Shown here one piece after another: positions 20,201 to 28,360 of a stretch of DNA of 64,000 nt. Under the pieces are notes generated by a model. The model ran no database searches. It was not told the origin of the DNA and was given only the letters and a program-made list of their open reading frames with translations. This DNA is from DATAGF01 sp963819845 (GTDB taxonomy: Bacteria; Actinomycetota; Thermoleophilia; Miltoncostaeales; Miltoncostaeaceae): the NCBI GenBank assembly GCA_963819845.1, contig CAWFXQ010000008.1, positions 186,001 to 250,000 of the forward strand, written 5' to 3'. The translations under genes were made by a program, and so were the position numbers. Each line of letters opens with the position of its first letter. The first letter of the stretch is position 1.

Positions 20201-20636
20201 ACACCGCACCCGACAGGCAGCCCGACAGGGCGATGATGCCGCCGCCGTGGCGGGCCATCAGCTCGTGCGAGATGCGGGGCTTGCGGTGGTAGCCCTCCAG
20301 GTACCCGGCCGAGCAGAGCCGGATGAGGTTGTAGTAGCCCTCGGTGGTCTCGGCGAGCAGGGTGAGGTGGTTGCGCCGCTCGCGAGCCGGCCGCTCGGCG
20401 TGGTCGGGGACGACGTAGGCCTCGAGCCCGACCACCGGCGTGATGCCGCGCGCCGTTGCCGTGCGGTAGAGCTCCACGGCCCCGCTCATCACCCCGTGAT
20501 CGGTGAGGGCGACGGCGGGCTGGCCCATCTCCTCGACCCGGTCGAGCAGCCGCTCGATGCGGCACGCGCCGTCGAGGACGGAGTAGTCGGAGTGGACGTG
20601 GAGGTGGGCGAAGGGCAGATCCGCGGGCGCCGGCAT
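17199..20636 (-). CDS. dnaE: DNA polymerase III alpha subunit
   Basis: A 1145-residue replicative polymerase. The N-terminal PHP domain shows HLHVHSDYSVLDG and LTDHGVMSGA. The palm has PDIDTDFS with catalytic aspartates and a GRGSAAGSL segment; the helix-hairpin-helix and an OB fold (VTVGGLVGAV) follow. A beta-clamp-binding motif QESLFG lies near residue 915. Length matches DnaE1-type enzymes. It ends 4 bp inside the convergent methyltransferase gene. TAGCGT on the minus strand (20693-20688) about 55 bp upstream may be its -10. Confidence 0.97.
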   Translation of the reverse strand: MPAPADLPFAHLHVHSDYSVLDGACRIERLLDRVEEMGQPAVALTDHGVMSGAVELYRTATARGITPVVGLEAYVVPDHAERPARERRNHLTLLAETTEGYYNLIRLCSAGYLEGYHRKPRISHELMARHGGGIIALSGCLSGAVCEALDRDDAAAARTELDALAQIFGPDDVYVEIQHAGIEKQGAINDRLRRLAADSGLRMVATCDAHYPCREDADAHEALLAIQTRDLLSNPSRFRFDTKEFYLKTAAEMAAALPDFTDAIPVSVEIAERCAALRLPLGDVKLPRFPVPGGEGAEAYLERLCRDGLAARYPDGPPPEAEERLRFELGVIGEMGFASYFLIVWDYMRWARENGVAVGPGRGSAAGSLVAYTLRIVDLDPLAHGLLFERFLNPGRKSMPDIDTDFSVAGRDRVVQYVTEKYGSSAVARIGTFGKLLARAVVRDAGRVLGHSYGQVDRIAKLVPERPIGIRLEDAMKPGSELAQAYAEDPVAKEVIDTARPLEGLVRNEGVHAAGVVIAPGDITDYLPVRLDDEGNVVTQVPDHDVEALGLLKMDFLGLRNLDVIQGCLELIERHTGRQVDIETMPLDDPGTYEMLARGEGIGVFQFESSGMREALREVRPTEFADLIALVALYRPGPMAFISTYARNKRDPTRVTFEDPRLEAITGVSYGVAVYQEQLMAISRAIAGFSPSRADDLRKAVGKKDKVLMASLKDEFIEGCIASGTDPRVAGRLWSLCEAAGDYSFNKSHAACYALLAYRTAYLKANHPAEYMASLLSSVMDTKDRVPFYVAACAEMDLAVLPPDVNVSGPDFAVTGPGEIRFGLTAVKGVGENAVAAILAARDADGPFESIWEFCRRVDQAQVNKRALESLIRGGALDSTGAPRRGMVEALAAAMGQAARRRLDLAAGQESLFGAVNGGEPAVIELDPVIPVAEMPRDELLAAEKEALGLYVSSHPLNDCRRQLARAVTCGLAALADRADGEAVTVGGLVGAVKNITTRRGEPMMFARLDDLEGSVEVVIVPAVLAEARDLLTADALVVISGRVDQKGEGETKLVAQGVRAFVPEEGDEEERLKVRVPLARLSATPLDELRRLLADHRGDVPVVVEVETGEGPRRYRLGEQYRVDPRDNGLVAELKTMFGERCLA

Positions 20637-20866
20637 CGGACGCTGAGGCTACCCGCGGGCGGGGGGCCGGACAAGGGACCGTCCACGCTAGATGCGGGGG
20701 TTCCGGGGCGGCGCCGGCGCTATACCTGGTGCCTTCGGCCCGCGCGGCTCCGGAGGGCGTCTCGCGCAGCGATCCGGGCCGTCTCGCCGTGCGATCCGGG
20801 GCTTTCCCGCCGCCGCGCGCCGGTCGTACGCTCGCCCGGCCCGGCACGCGACGAGGGGGAGAGAGC

Positions 20867-21286
20867 ATGTCCGCCACCGACACGGCCACCCGGCTGCTCG
20901 AGGCGTTCAACGACGCCGACTGGGACGCCTTCAGCGCCGGCGTGACCGACGACGTCGTCTACATCGAGACGGGCACCGGCCGCCGCATCGAGGGCGTCGA
21001 CGCCTACCTGGGGCTGTGCCAGGGCTGGCGCATGGCGCTGCCCGACGTGCGCGGCACCGTGCGCCGCTCCCTCGAGGGGGACGGCGTCGTGGCGCAGGAG
21101 GTCACCTGGAGCGGCACCCACGACGGCCCGCTGCCGACCCCCAGCGGCGACATCCCCCCGACGGGCCGGCCGGTCAGCATCGAGGCGACGCTGTGGGTGG
21201 AGACGCGCGGCGACGCCGTCGCCGAGGTCCATCACCACCTCGACGTCATGGCCCTGATGGCCCAGATCGAGGGGATGCCCGACTAG
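20867..21286 (+). CDS. SnoaL-like/NTF2-fold protein (ester-cyclase-like)
   Basis: A 139-residue single-domain protein with the alpha+beta cone typical of SnoaL-like polyketide cyclases and limonene-epoxide-hydrolase-like proteins: LLEAFNDADWDAFSAGVTDDV, VDAYLGLCQGW, and the closing HHHLDVMALMAQIE. The substrate is unknown; such proteins are common general hydrolases or binding proteins. ATG with a strong GGGGGAGAG Shine-Dalgarno; TACGCT (20827-20832) is a likely -10. Its stop overlaps the convergent thioesterase by 4 bp. Confidence 0.82.
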   Translation: MSATDTATRLLEAFNDADWDAFSAGVTDDVVYIETGTGRRIEGVDAYLGLCQGWRMALPDVRGTVRRSLEGDGVVAQEVTWSGTHDGPLPTPSGDIPPTGRPVSIEATLWVETRGDAVAEVHHHLDVMALMAQIEGMPD

Positions 21287-21663
21287 GAGGCGTGCAGCCT
21301 CACCGGCACCGCCGCGCCGTCCTCGGCGGTGACCATGGTGAAGACGGCCCGGCAGACGTCGCGGGTCTCCTTGCGAACGGGGTCCTCGGCGCGCGCCTCC
21401 AGCTCGACGCGGAGCGACGAGGTGCCCATCGACGCCAGCCGCGCGGTGACGTGGCAGACGTCGCCGGCGCGGACCGGGCCCGACCAGACGCACTCGTCGA
21501 TGGCCTTGAAGAACACCGTCTGCTCGGGCACGACCGCCCGGGTCGCCACCACCCAGGCCGCCATGTCCATCCAGCTCATCATGTGGCCGCCGTGCAAGAC
21601 CCCCAGCGTGTTCGTCTGGGCGGGCATGACGAGGATCGAGAGGACGTACTCCCCGTCACTCAT
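21283..21663 (-). CDS. Acyl-CoA thioesterase, hotdog fold (YciA/BFIT-like)
   Basis: A 126-residue hotdog-fold protein with the family hallmark NTLGVLHGGHMMSWMD, where the His-Gly-Gly and Asp take part in catalysis, followed by FFKAIDECVWSGPVRAGD. It hydrolyses acyl-CoA to free acid and CoA. It is the last gene of the minus-strand catabolic operon and overlaps the acyl-CoA dehydrogenase by 8 bp, so it may recycle CoA from stalled branched-chain intermediates. Confidence 0.88.
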   Translation of the reverse strand: MSDGEYVLSILVMPAQTNTLGVLHGGHMMSWMDMAAWVVATRAVVPEQTVFFKAIDECVWSGPVRAGDVCHVTARLASMGTSSLRVELEARAEDPVRKETRDVCRAVFTMVTAEDGAAVPVRLHAS

Positions 21664-22798
21664 GGGCGCCGATCGCGCGCGCGATCACCATCTTCTGGAC
21701 CTCCGAGGTGCCCTCGCCGATCTCGAGGATCTTGGCATCCCGGTAGAGGCGGGCGATCGCGCTCTCCTCCATCCAGCCGTAGCCGCCGTGGATGTGCAGG
21801 CTGCGCTCCGAGACGGTCTGGGCCAGGCGGCCCGAGGTGAGCTTGGTCATGGCGGCCAGCCCTGTGACCGAGGCGCCTGAGTCCTTCTCCCGGGCGGCGC
21901 CGTGGAGCAGGGCGCGGGCCGCGGCGATCTCGGTGGCCATCTCGGCGAGCTGGAACTGGATGGCCTGGAAGCCGACGATGGCCCGGCCGAACTGGCGCCG
22001 GTTGCGCGCGTGCTCCAGGGCCAGCTCGAGCGCCCCCTGGGCCAGCCCGACGCCGATGGCCGAGATCGCGATGCGCCCGCCGTCCAGCGCCCCCAGCACC
22101 TGGCGCATGCCCGCCCCGGCCGGGCCGAGGCGCGCCTCGGGGCCCACCTCCACGCCGTCCAGGTGCACCGGCCGCGTGTCCGACGCGCGCCAGCCGATCT
22201 TGCGCAGCGGCGGGCCGGGACGGTAGCCGGGGGCGTCGGCGGGGACGATGAACAGGCTCACCCGGCCGTCGTCCTCGCGGGCCGTGACCGTGCAGCAGGC
22301 GGTGATGTCGGTGCCCGAGCTGGTGATGAACATCTTCTCGCCGTCGATGGTCCAGCCCCCGCCGTTCCGGGAGACCGCGCGCGTGCGGCAGGCGCCGGCG
22401 TCCGAGCCGGCCTCGGGCTCGGTCAGCCCGATGGCGCCCAGGCTCCGCCCGCTCGCCAGGTCGGGCACCCAGCGCCGGCGCTGCCCCTCGTCGCCGTGCT
22501 CGGCGATCGGCATCGTGCCCAGGCCGGTGTGGGCCGCGACGGTGATCGCCACGCTCGAGTCGACGCGCGCCAGCTCCTCCAGCGCGAGGACGTAGGACAG
22601 CGTGTCCAGGCCCGCCCCGCCCAGCTCCTCGGGGACGATCATGCCCATCAGCCCGAGATCGCCGAGGGCGGCGATGATCGTGTAGGGGAAGCGCGCCTCG
22701 CGGTCGAGCTCCTCCGCCACCGGTGCGATCTCGCGCTCGGCGAACTCGCGGACCGTGGCCTGCAGCTCCCGCTGCTCGGCGGTAAGGGCCGCGCTCAT
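21656..22798 (-). CDS. Acyl-CoA dehydrogenase
   Basis: A 380-residue FAD enzyme. It opens with LTAEQRELQATVREFAEREIAPVA, carries the signature AIGLTEPEAGSDAGACRT, and ends with HIHGGYGWMEESAIARLYRDAK and EIGEGTSEVQ, where a glutamate serves as catalytic base. Full family length. Given the oxidoreductase and leucine-dehydrogenase-like neighbours, an isovaleryl- or isobutyryl-CoA dehydrogenase role is a fair inference. ATG overlaps the upstream gene's end by 4 bp. Confidence 0.93.
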   Translation of the reverse strand: MSAALTAEQRELQATVREFAEREIAPVAEELDREARFPYTIIAALGDLGLMGMIVPEELGGAGLDTLSYVLALEELARVDSSVAITVAAHTGLGTMPIAEHGDEGQRRRWVPDLASGRSLGAIGLTEPEAGSDAGACRTRAVSRNGGGWTIDGEKMFITSSGTDITACCTVTAREDDGRVSLFIVPADAPGYRPGPPLRKIGWRASDTRPVHLDGVEVGPEARLGPAGAGMRQVLGALDGGRIAISAIGVGLAQGALELALEHARNRRQFGRAIVGFQAIQFQLAEMATEIAAARALLHGAAREKDSGASVTGLAAMTKLTSGRLAQTVSERSLHIHGGYGWMEESAIARLYRDAKILEIGEGTSEVQKMVIARAIGAHE

Positions 22799-23838
22799 CG
22801 CGCCGCGGCCACCCGCGCCCGGGCCCTGCGGCGCGCGGAGGCCAGGGTCGTCTCGCCGCGGGCGGCGGCCTCGTCCAGCAGCTCCCGCACGGTGTCTCCG
22901 ATCTCGTCCACCCGCTCCCCCACCCCCTCCGGGTCCCAGCCGTTCAGCTGCCCGGCGACGGCGATGAGCCCGCCCGCGTTGGCGATGAAGTCGGGCACGT
23001 AGCCGATCCCGCGCTCCGCAAGGCGCTCCGCCACCGAGTCGTCCGAGAGCTGGTTGTTGGCCGAGCCCACGACCCAGCGGCAGCGCAGGGCCGGGGCCGT
23101 GTCGGGCCGCAGGATACCCCCGAGGGCGCACGGGGCCAGGACGTCGCAGGGCCGGCCGAGGGCGGCGTCGGGCTCGAGGGCGGCCGCGCCGGTCGCGGCC
23201 GCGATGGCCAGGGCGCGCGCCGGGTCGGCGTCGCTCACCCAGAGCCGCGCGCCCTCGGCCGCCAGCAGCCCGGCGACCGCGCCGCCCACCTTGCCGACCC
23301 CCTGCACCACGACCCGGGCGCCGCCGAGGCCGGCGCACCCGCCCTCGGCCTCCACGGCCGCCCGCATCGCCGCCACCACCCCCCGTGCGGTGAGCGGCGA
23401 GGGATCGCCGTCCCAGCCGCCGCTGTCGGGCACCCCGAGGACGTAGGGCGTGTGGCGCCGCAGGGCGGCCATGTCGGCCACCGTCGTCCCCACGTCCTCG
23501 GCGGTGTAGTAGGCGCCGTCGAGCATGTCCACGACCCGCGCGTAGGCGCGCCACAGGGCCGGCGAGCGCAGGCGGGCCGGGTCGCCGGCGATCACCGCCT
23601 TGCCGCCGCCGACCGGCAGGCCCGCGGCGGCGGCCTTCAGGGTCATGCCCTCGGCCAGGCGCAGGGCGTCGATGGCCGCGCAGGCCCCGCTGGGGTAGGG
23701 GTGGAAGCGCGTCCCGCCGACCGCCGGGCCGGGCGCGGTGGTGTGGACCGCCACCACGGCCCGCAGCCCGCTGTCGTCGTCGACCGCGTGGACGACGCGC
23801 TCGAAGGGCCCGACGGCCGCGTCCTGCAGCACCCTCAC
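22795..23838 (-). CDS. Glu/Leu/Phe/Val dehydrogenase family protein
   Basis: A 347-residue NAD-dependent amino-acid dehydrogenase. The catalytic-lysine region AAAGLPVGGGKAVI, the loop TAEDVGTTVADM, and a Rossmann domain with VVVQGVGKVGGAVAGLL and the acceptor loop VSDADP are clear. The size and sequence fit leucine/valine dehydrogenases rather than glutamate dehydrogenase. Reaction: amino acid + NAD to 2-oxoacid + NH4. GTG 23838 overlaps the stop of the ferredoxin oxidoreductase (GTGA), so it hands its 2-oxoacid to that enzyme. Confidence 0.93.
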   Translation of the reverse strand: MRVLQDAAVGPFERVVHAVDDDSGLRAVVAVHTTAPGPAVGGTRFHPYPSGACAAIDALRLAEGMTLKAAAAGLPVGGGKAVIAGDPARLRSPALWRAYARVVDMLDGAYYTAEDVGTTVADMAALRRHTPYVLGVPDSGGWDGDPSPLTARGVVAAMRAAVEAEGGCAGLGGARVVVQGVGKVGGAVAGLLAAEGARLWVSDADPARALAIAAATGAAALEPDAALGRPCDVLAPCALGGILRPDTAPALRCRWVVGSANNQLSDDSVAERLAERGIGYVPDFIANAGGLIAVAGQLNGWDPEGVGERVDEIGDTVRELLDEAAARGETTLASARRRARARVAAAR

Positions 23839-26800
23839 CGGGCCGCCTCCCGCAGCTCGGCCAGGCGGGCGTGGGCCGCGTCCTCCTTGGGGTAGCGCAC
23901 CTCGCGGAAGCCGGTCACGGTCTCGGGCAGGCGCAGCGCCTCCTCGGCCGCGGCGCCGGCCAGGCGCCCGTCGCAGACCGCGCCCAGGGCCTCGGCCTCG
24001 TACCAGTCGCGGAAGTCGCGCTCGCGCCGGTGCCAGGCCGGAAGCAGCCGGCGCAGGAACCGCGCCCGGCGCATGAGGCGCAGCTGCCAGTCGCGGGTCT
24101 CCATATCCCACTCCAGCCGGCGCCCGAGGACGTCGAAGGCCGGGCGGTTCAGGTGCACGTAGGAGATGCGGTCGCCCCGCGACGGGTTGACGTCGAAGCG
24201 CCGCCGGTCGCGGGCGAGCTTCTTGGGGCTCGTGAGCTGCGCGGCGACGAAGACCTCGTCCTTGATCGCCATCGCCCGGTGCAGGTTGTGGATCGCCGCC
24301 GGGATCAGCGCCGGGGCGGCCTGGCGCACGCGGTCGACCGCAGCCAGGTAGCGCTCGGCGTAGGCCGGCCCTCCCCACTCCACGATCTCCGGAAGCCGCG
24401 GCGCGAGCATCCGAAGCGCCACCTCGCCGAGCCCGGCCTCGCGGGCCCGGTCGAACGCCCGCGCGACGGCGCGGCGCCGCCGCCGGCCCCGCACCCAGCC
24501 GAGCTCGCGGGCGATCAGCGCCTCGGCGTCGTCGGCCTCGGGCCGGGCGCCGTCCCCGGCCGCGAGGACCCGGCCGAGCAGGAACGCGCGGAGGTTCGCC
24601 TCGGCGCGGCGGCCGGCCACGCGGCGGATCGCGTCCTCGAACGCCGCCAGGCCCACCGGGATCCACCCGCGCTGCCACGCCGCCCCGAGCACCGCGACGT
24701 TGGCGTAGAGGGCGTCGCCCAGCGCCGCGCGGGCGGTCGCCGTGACGTCGGTCGCCAGCAGGCCGCCGGGCCGGGTCTCGGCGTTGGCGCGCTCCACCAG
24801 GTCGTCGGGATAGCCGGCCGCCCCGGTCAGCACGGCCGTCGTGGGCCGGCGGTGGGTGTCGATGGCCGCGACCGTGCGCTCCGGCGAGGCCAGTCGCAGG
24901 GCGCGCGCCGCCTCGAGGGGCTCGAAGCCCAGGATCAGGTCCGCGGCGCCCTCGCCGATCTCGGCCGCCCGCGGCATCGCCCCGTCGTGCATCGTCACGT
25001 GGCTGAAGACCCCGCCGCCGCGCTGGGCCAGCCCCTTGCGGTGGAACACCTCGACCGCCGGCCACTCGGCCGCCGCCGCCTCGATGAGGATCCGCCCCGC
25101 GACCCCGATCCCCATCCCGCCGACGCCGGCGAGGTAGACCCGGTGGACCGCCCCGCGGGGCGGGAGCGCCGGCTCGGGCGGCGGCGTCAGGTCGGGGGCC
25201 TCGCGCTCGGGCGCCCGCACGCGGGCGACGGTGACCTTCTCGAAGCTCGGGCAGGCCTTGATGCGGGCGCAGTAGCCGTCGTCGACGCAGACGTCCTCGC
25301 TGATGCCCACCTTCTGGCCCAGCGGCGTGTCCACCAGCTCCAGGCCCGGGCAGCCGGTGCCGGTCGCGCACTCCCGGCAGTTCTCGCAGGTCTCCTCCAC
25401 GATGTTGAAGCGGGTGACCTCGGGAAGGAAGCCGCGCTCGGCGACCACGGCCGCCCGCTCGGCCCTGGCCCGCCGCCCCGAGGTGATGGCGCACTCCTTG
25501 TCGGCGATGATCACCCGGGTGCCGTCCATCAGCAGCGCGCGCTCGATCAGCGCCATGTGGGCGTCGCGGTCGTCCGGGTTCGAGCGCCTCAGGAACCCCG
25601 GCCCCATCGCGGCGACGATCCGCTCGATCTCGAGCGGCGTCTGAGGCCGGCCCATGAGGTCGGTGGCGCTTCCGGGCGTGCCCTGGTGGCCGGTCATGGC
25701 CGTGTTCTTGTTGTCGAGGATGATGAAGAGGATGTCCTGGCTCTGCTTGATGGCGTTGGCGATCGTCGACATCTCGCCGTGGAAGAAGGTGCCGTCGCCC
25801 ACCAGCACGTAGTGCTTGTTGGTGACCAGCGGCGCGGCGCCGGCGCCTGTCGCCCCGCCGAGGCCCATGGCCGAGAGGTTGTGCATCTCGTCGAAGGGCG
25901 GCAGGAAGGCCATCGAGTAGCAGCCGATGCCGCCGTGGGCGATGACGTCCACCGGGCCGCGCCCGTGGACGCGCGTCATGTAGGCCGCATCGCCCAGGCG
26001 GCGGCGGATCTCGATCATCGGCGAGCTGGTGCCGCGGTGCGGGCAGCCCGCGCAGTAGGTGGGTGTGCGGGGCGTGACCTCGAGCGCGCGCCGCGCCAGC
26101 GCGGCCCGGCGCTCGGCGGCGCCGGCCGCCCGGCGGGCGGCCTCGGGCGGGAAGGCGTCCGGGCACGCGGCCACGAGCCGGCCGATGGTCGCCAGGGCGA
26201 TGTCGGGGTCCATCCCCGAGGCCTCAGGGAAGCCGCGCGCGCCGCCGGACAGGCGCTTGCCCCACACCGCCTGGCGGCGGCCCTCGAGCGCCCGCCGCAC
26301 CTGGTCCTCGAGGTGCGGCGAGCGCTCCTCCATCACCACGAGCTCGTCGACGCCGTCGGCGAAGCGCCGCACCAGCTCCTCGTCGGCGGGCCAGGTGAGC
26401 CCCAGGCGGAGCACCGGCACGCGGCCGTCGATCCCCAGCTCGGCGAGCGCCCCGCGCAGCAGGGCGTAGGACGCCCCAGCGGTCACGATGCCCAGCCGGT
26501 GGTGCCCGGGTCCGGCGGCGGGCTCGATGCGGTCGAGCCCCGCGGCCCGGGCGGCCTCCCGCAGCCGCGGCAGGCGGCGGTCGATGAGGTCGGCCTCCAG
26601 GAGGGTCGACTCGAGGCGGCAGCGACACGGCCTCGACGGCCCGGATCGACGCCGTGTCGAGGGCCAGCCGGCTGCGCGGGCCCACGGCGGGGGCGCGGTT
26701 GGGCAGCAGCTCCACGAGGCCGGCGCCGTCGGCCTGGGGCGTCGTGCACACCAGGCCCACGATCAGCTCGCTCTCGGCCGAGAGGTCGAACGCCAGGCGC

Positions 26801-27312
26801 ACCAGGTCCTTGAGCTCCTGGGCGCTCGCGGGCTCGAGCACCGGGATGCGGGCGCCCGAGAGCGTGATCCGGCTGTCGGCGCCGACCTGGGTCGAGGACA
26901 TCGCCGGGTCGTCCCCGACGACGACGACCCCGGCGGCGCCGGCGGCCGGTCGGGCGGCGTTCGCGATGGCCAGCCCGTCGAGCGCCACGTAGGCGCCCAC
27001 GCTCTTGAACACCGCCATGGCGCGCCCGGCGGGCACCTGCCGCGCCCCGTTGAGCATCGCCGCGCTCTGGGCCTCGTTGTTGGCGAGCTGGGCCTCGACG
27101 CCGAGCTCGAGCAGGTGGCCCGCGTGGGACTCGCAGATCGTGAAGACCTCGGCCACGGGCGAGCCGGGGTAGCCGGTGATCAGCGAGACGCCGGCCTCCA
27201 GCGCCCCCTTGACGATCAGCTCGTTGCCGTCGAGGACCGCCCGGCCCTCGCCCCGGTGCAGCGGCGGCCCGGCGGCCGTCCGGTGCTGCCGGCCGGGCGC
27301 GACGGTTGCCAT
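23835..27312 (-). CDS. Two-subunit-fused indolepyruvate/2-oxoacid:ferredoxin oxidoreductase (apparent 1-base insertion)
   Basis: Together about 1158 residues. The N-terminal pyrimidine-domain part (ATG 27312, preceded by GAGGAGG) reads GNELIVKGALEAGVSLITGYPGSP. The thiamine-binding part has YCAGCPHRG, GDGTFFHGEM and DNKNTAMTGHQ. Cysteine motifs (CENCRECATGTGC and CVDDGYC) follow, then the gamma-like domain GVGGMGIGVAGRIL. It converts 2-oxoacids to acyl-CoA and reduces ferredoxin. The frame breaks at about 26612-26622: the 5' part reads VEAVSLPPRVD while the continuing frame reads LESTLLEADLI; dropping one base of the CCGCC joins them as SLPLESTLL. Probably a sequencing insertion. Confidence 0.9.
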
Positions 27313-27377
27313 GGGGGGGAGCCTCCTCGGGGCGGCTGGCTCGTGACGATCGTTACCCACGAGAGTAGGCTTCGATC

Positions 27378-27398
27378 ATTCGGCCTCCTAGGCCCAAT
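27378..27398. promoter_or_regulatory. 21-bp palindrome, candidate Lrp/AsnC operator
   Basis: ATT-C-GGCCT-CCT-AGGCC-C-AAT is symmetric about base 27388 except for the C/C positions. It lies between the divergent oxidoreductase operon and the Lrp/AsnC gene and covers the expected -35 region for the GATAAT box at 27404-27409. Its position suggests autoregulation and control of both promoters. The protein that binds is inferred, not shown. Confidence 0.45.
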
Positions 27399-27417
27399 CG
27401 TCTGATAATCACCCCCG

Positions 27418-27876
27418 ATGGACGCCACAGACCGAAAGATCCTTCACCACCTCGTGACCGACGGGCGCATGTCGTTCGCCGCCCTGGGGCGGCAGGTCAA
27501 CCTGTCAACGCCGGCGGTCCACCACCGGGTGCGCCAGCTCGAGCGGCGCGGCGTGATCACGGGCTACGGCGCGCGGGTGAGCCCGGGCGCGATCGGCCTC
27601 GGCCTGTCGGGCCTGGTGGCCGTGGAGACCGAGGGGAGCCTCGAGGCGATCGTGGCCGCCGTGCGCGCCATGCCCGAGGTCGAGGCATGCTGGTCGACCG
27701 CCGGCACCAGCGACCTCCTGCTGAAGGTGCGGGTGGGCGACCCGCCCGCGATGGAGCGGCTGCTCGTGCGCCTGCGCGAGCTGGTCGGCGTCGACCGCAC
27801 CCGCACGACGATCCTGCTGGACACCCAGTTCGAGCGCGAGCCCGACCCCGCCGCGCTCGGCGCGGTCGAGGACTGA
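27418..27876 (+). CDS. Lrp/AsnC-family transcriptional regulator
   Basis: A 152-residue regulator. The N-terminal helix-turn-helix (DATDRKILHHLVTDGRMSF, then LSTPAVHHRVRQLERRGVI) and the C-terminal RAM effector domain (AVRAMPEVEACWSTAGTSDLLLKV) are intact. It probably senses an amino acid or its 2-oxoacid and controls the divergent catabolic operon. GATAAT ends 8 nt before the ATG with no Shine-Dalgarno, so the transcript is likely leaderless. Confidence 0.93.
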   Translation: MDATDRKILHHLVTDGRMSFAALGRQVNLSTPAVHHRVRQLERRGVITGYGARVSPGAIGLGLSGLVAVETEGSLEAIVAAVRAMPEVEACWSTAGTSDLLLKVRVGDPPAMERLLVRLRELVGVDRTRTTILLDTQFEREPDPAALGAVED

Positions 27877-27898
27877 CCGCGTCCGGACGGTTCGTCGG

Positions 27899-28300
27899 CT
27901 AGGTCGCGTCGAGCAGCACGACGCCCTCCTGCTCGTTCGGGTCGGTCCGCGCCACGACGGCGACGCAGGGCTCGGTGGCGCTGGGGTTGGCGGGCTGGTG
28001 CGGCATCCCCGCGGGGATGTAGAGGAAGTCGCCGGGGCCGACCTCCAGCCGCTCCGCCAGGCCCGGGCCGTAGCGCATCTGCGCCCGGCCGCTCAGGACG
28101 TACACGGCCGACTCGTGGTCGCGGTGCAGGTGCGGTCGGGCGGCCCCGCCGGGCGGGATCACGACCCGGTGCATGCAGAGCCCGGACGACCCGGTCGCCT
28201 GCGCCGAGACCCCCTCGGCGAACCGCAGGCCCTGGCGCCCCTCCCGGCCGTCCCCGACGGGCCGGACCACGACGCAGGTGCGCGCTCCGGTCTCGGTCAT
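27899..28300 (-). CDS. Cupin-domain protein
   Basis: A 133-residue single-domain cupin. Motif 1 is present as HLHRDHESAVYVLSG (His-x-His-x3-Glu) and motif 2 as GDFLYIPAGMPHQPAN, both complete, so a divalent metal should be bound. Typical roles are small-molecule binding, dioxygenation or isomerisation; no substrate is implied by neighbours. It is convergent with the Lrp gene and separated from it by 22 bp. Confidence 0.88.
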   Translation of the reverse strand: MTETGARTCVVVRPVGDGREGRQGLRFAEGVSAQATGSSGLCMHRVVIPPGGAARPHLHRDHESAVYVLSGRAQMRYGPGLAERLEVGPGDFLYIPAGMPHQPANPSATEPCVAVVARTDPNEQEGVVLLDAT

Positions 28301-28360
28301 GCGATGCCTCCCGTGTGATGTGGTCGTCGACTCGGATACGCCGGCCGGACCGGGGGCGGA

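Noticed and set aside
16908..20945. A 1345-residue plus-strand open frame
   Set aside because: It is the antisense shadow of dnaE, whose PHP and catalytic motifs are clear on the minus strand.
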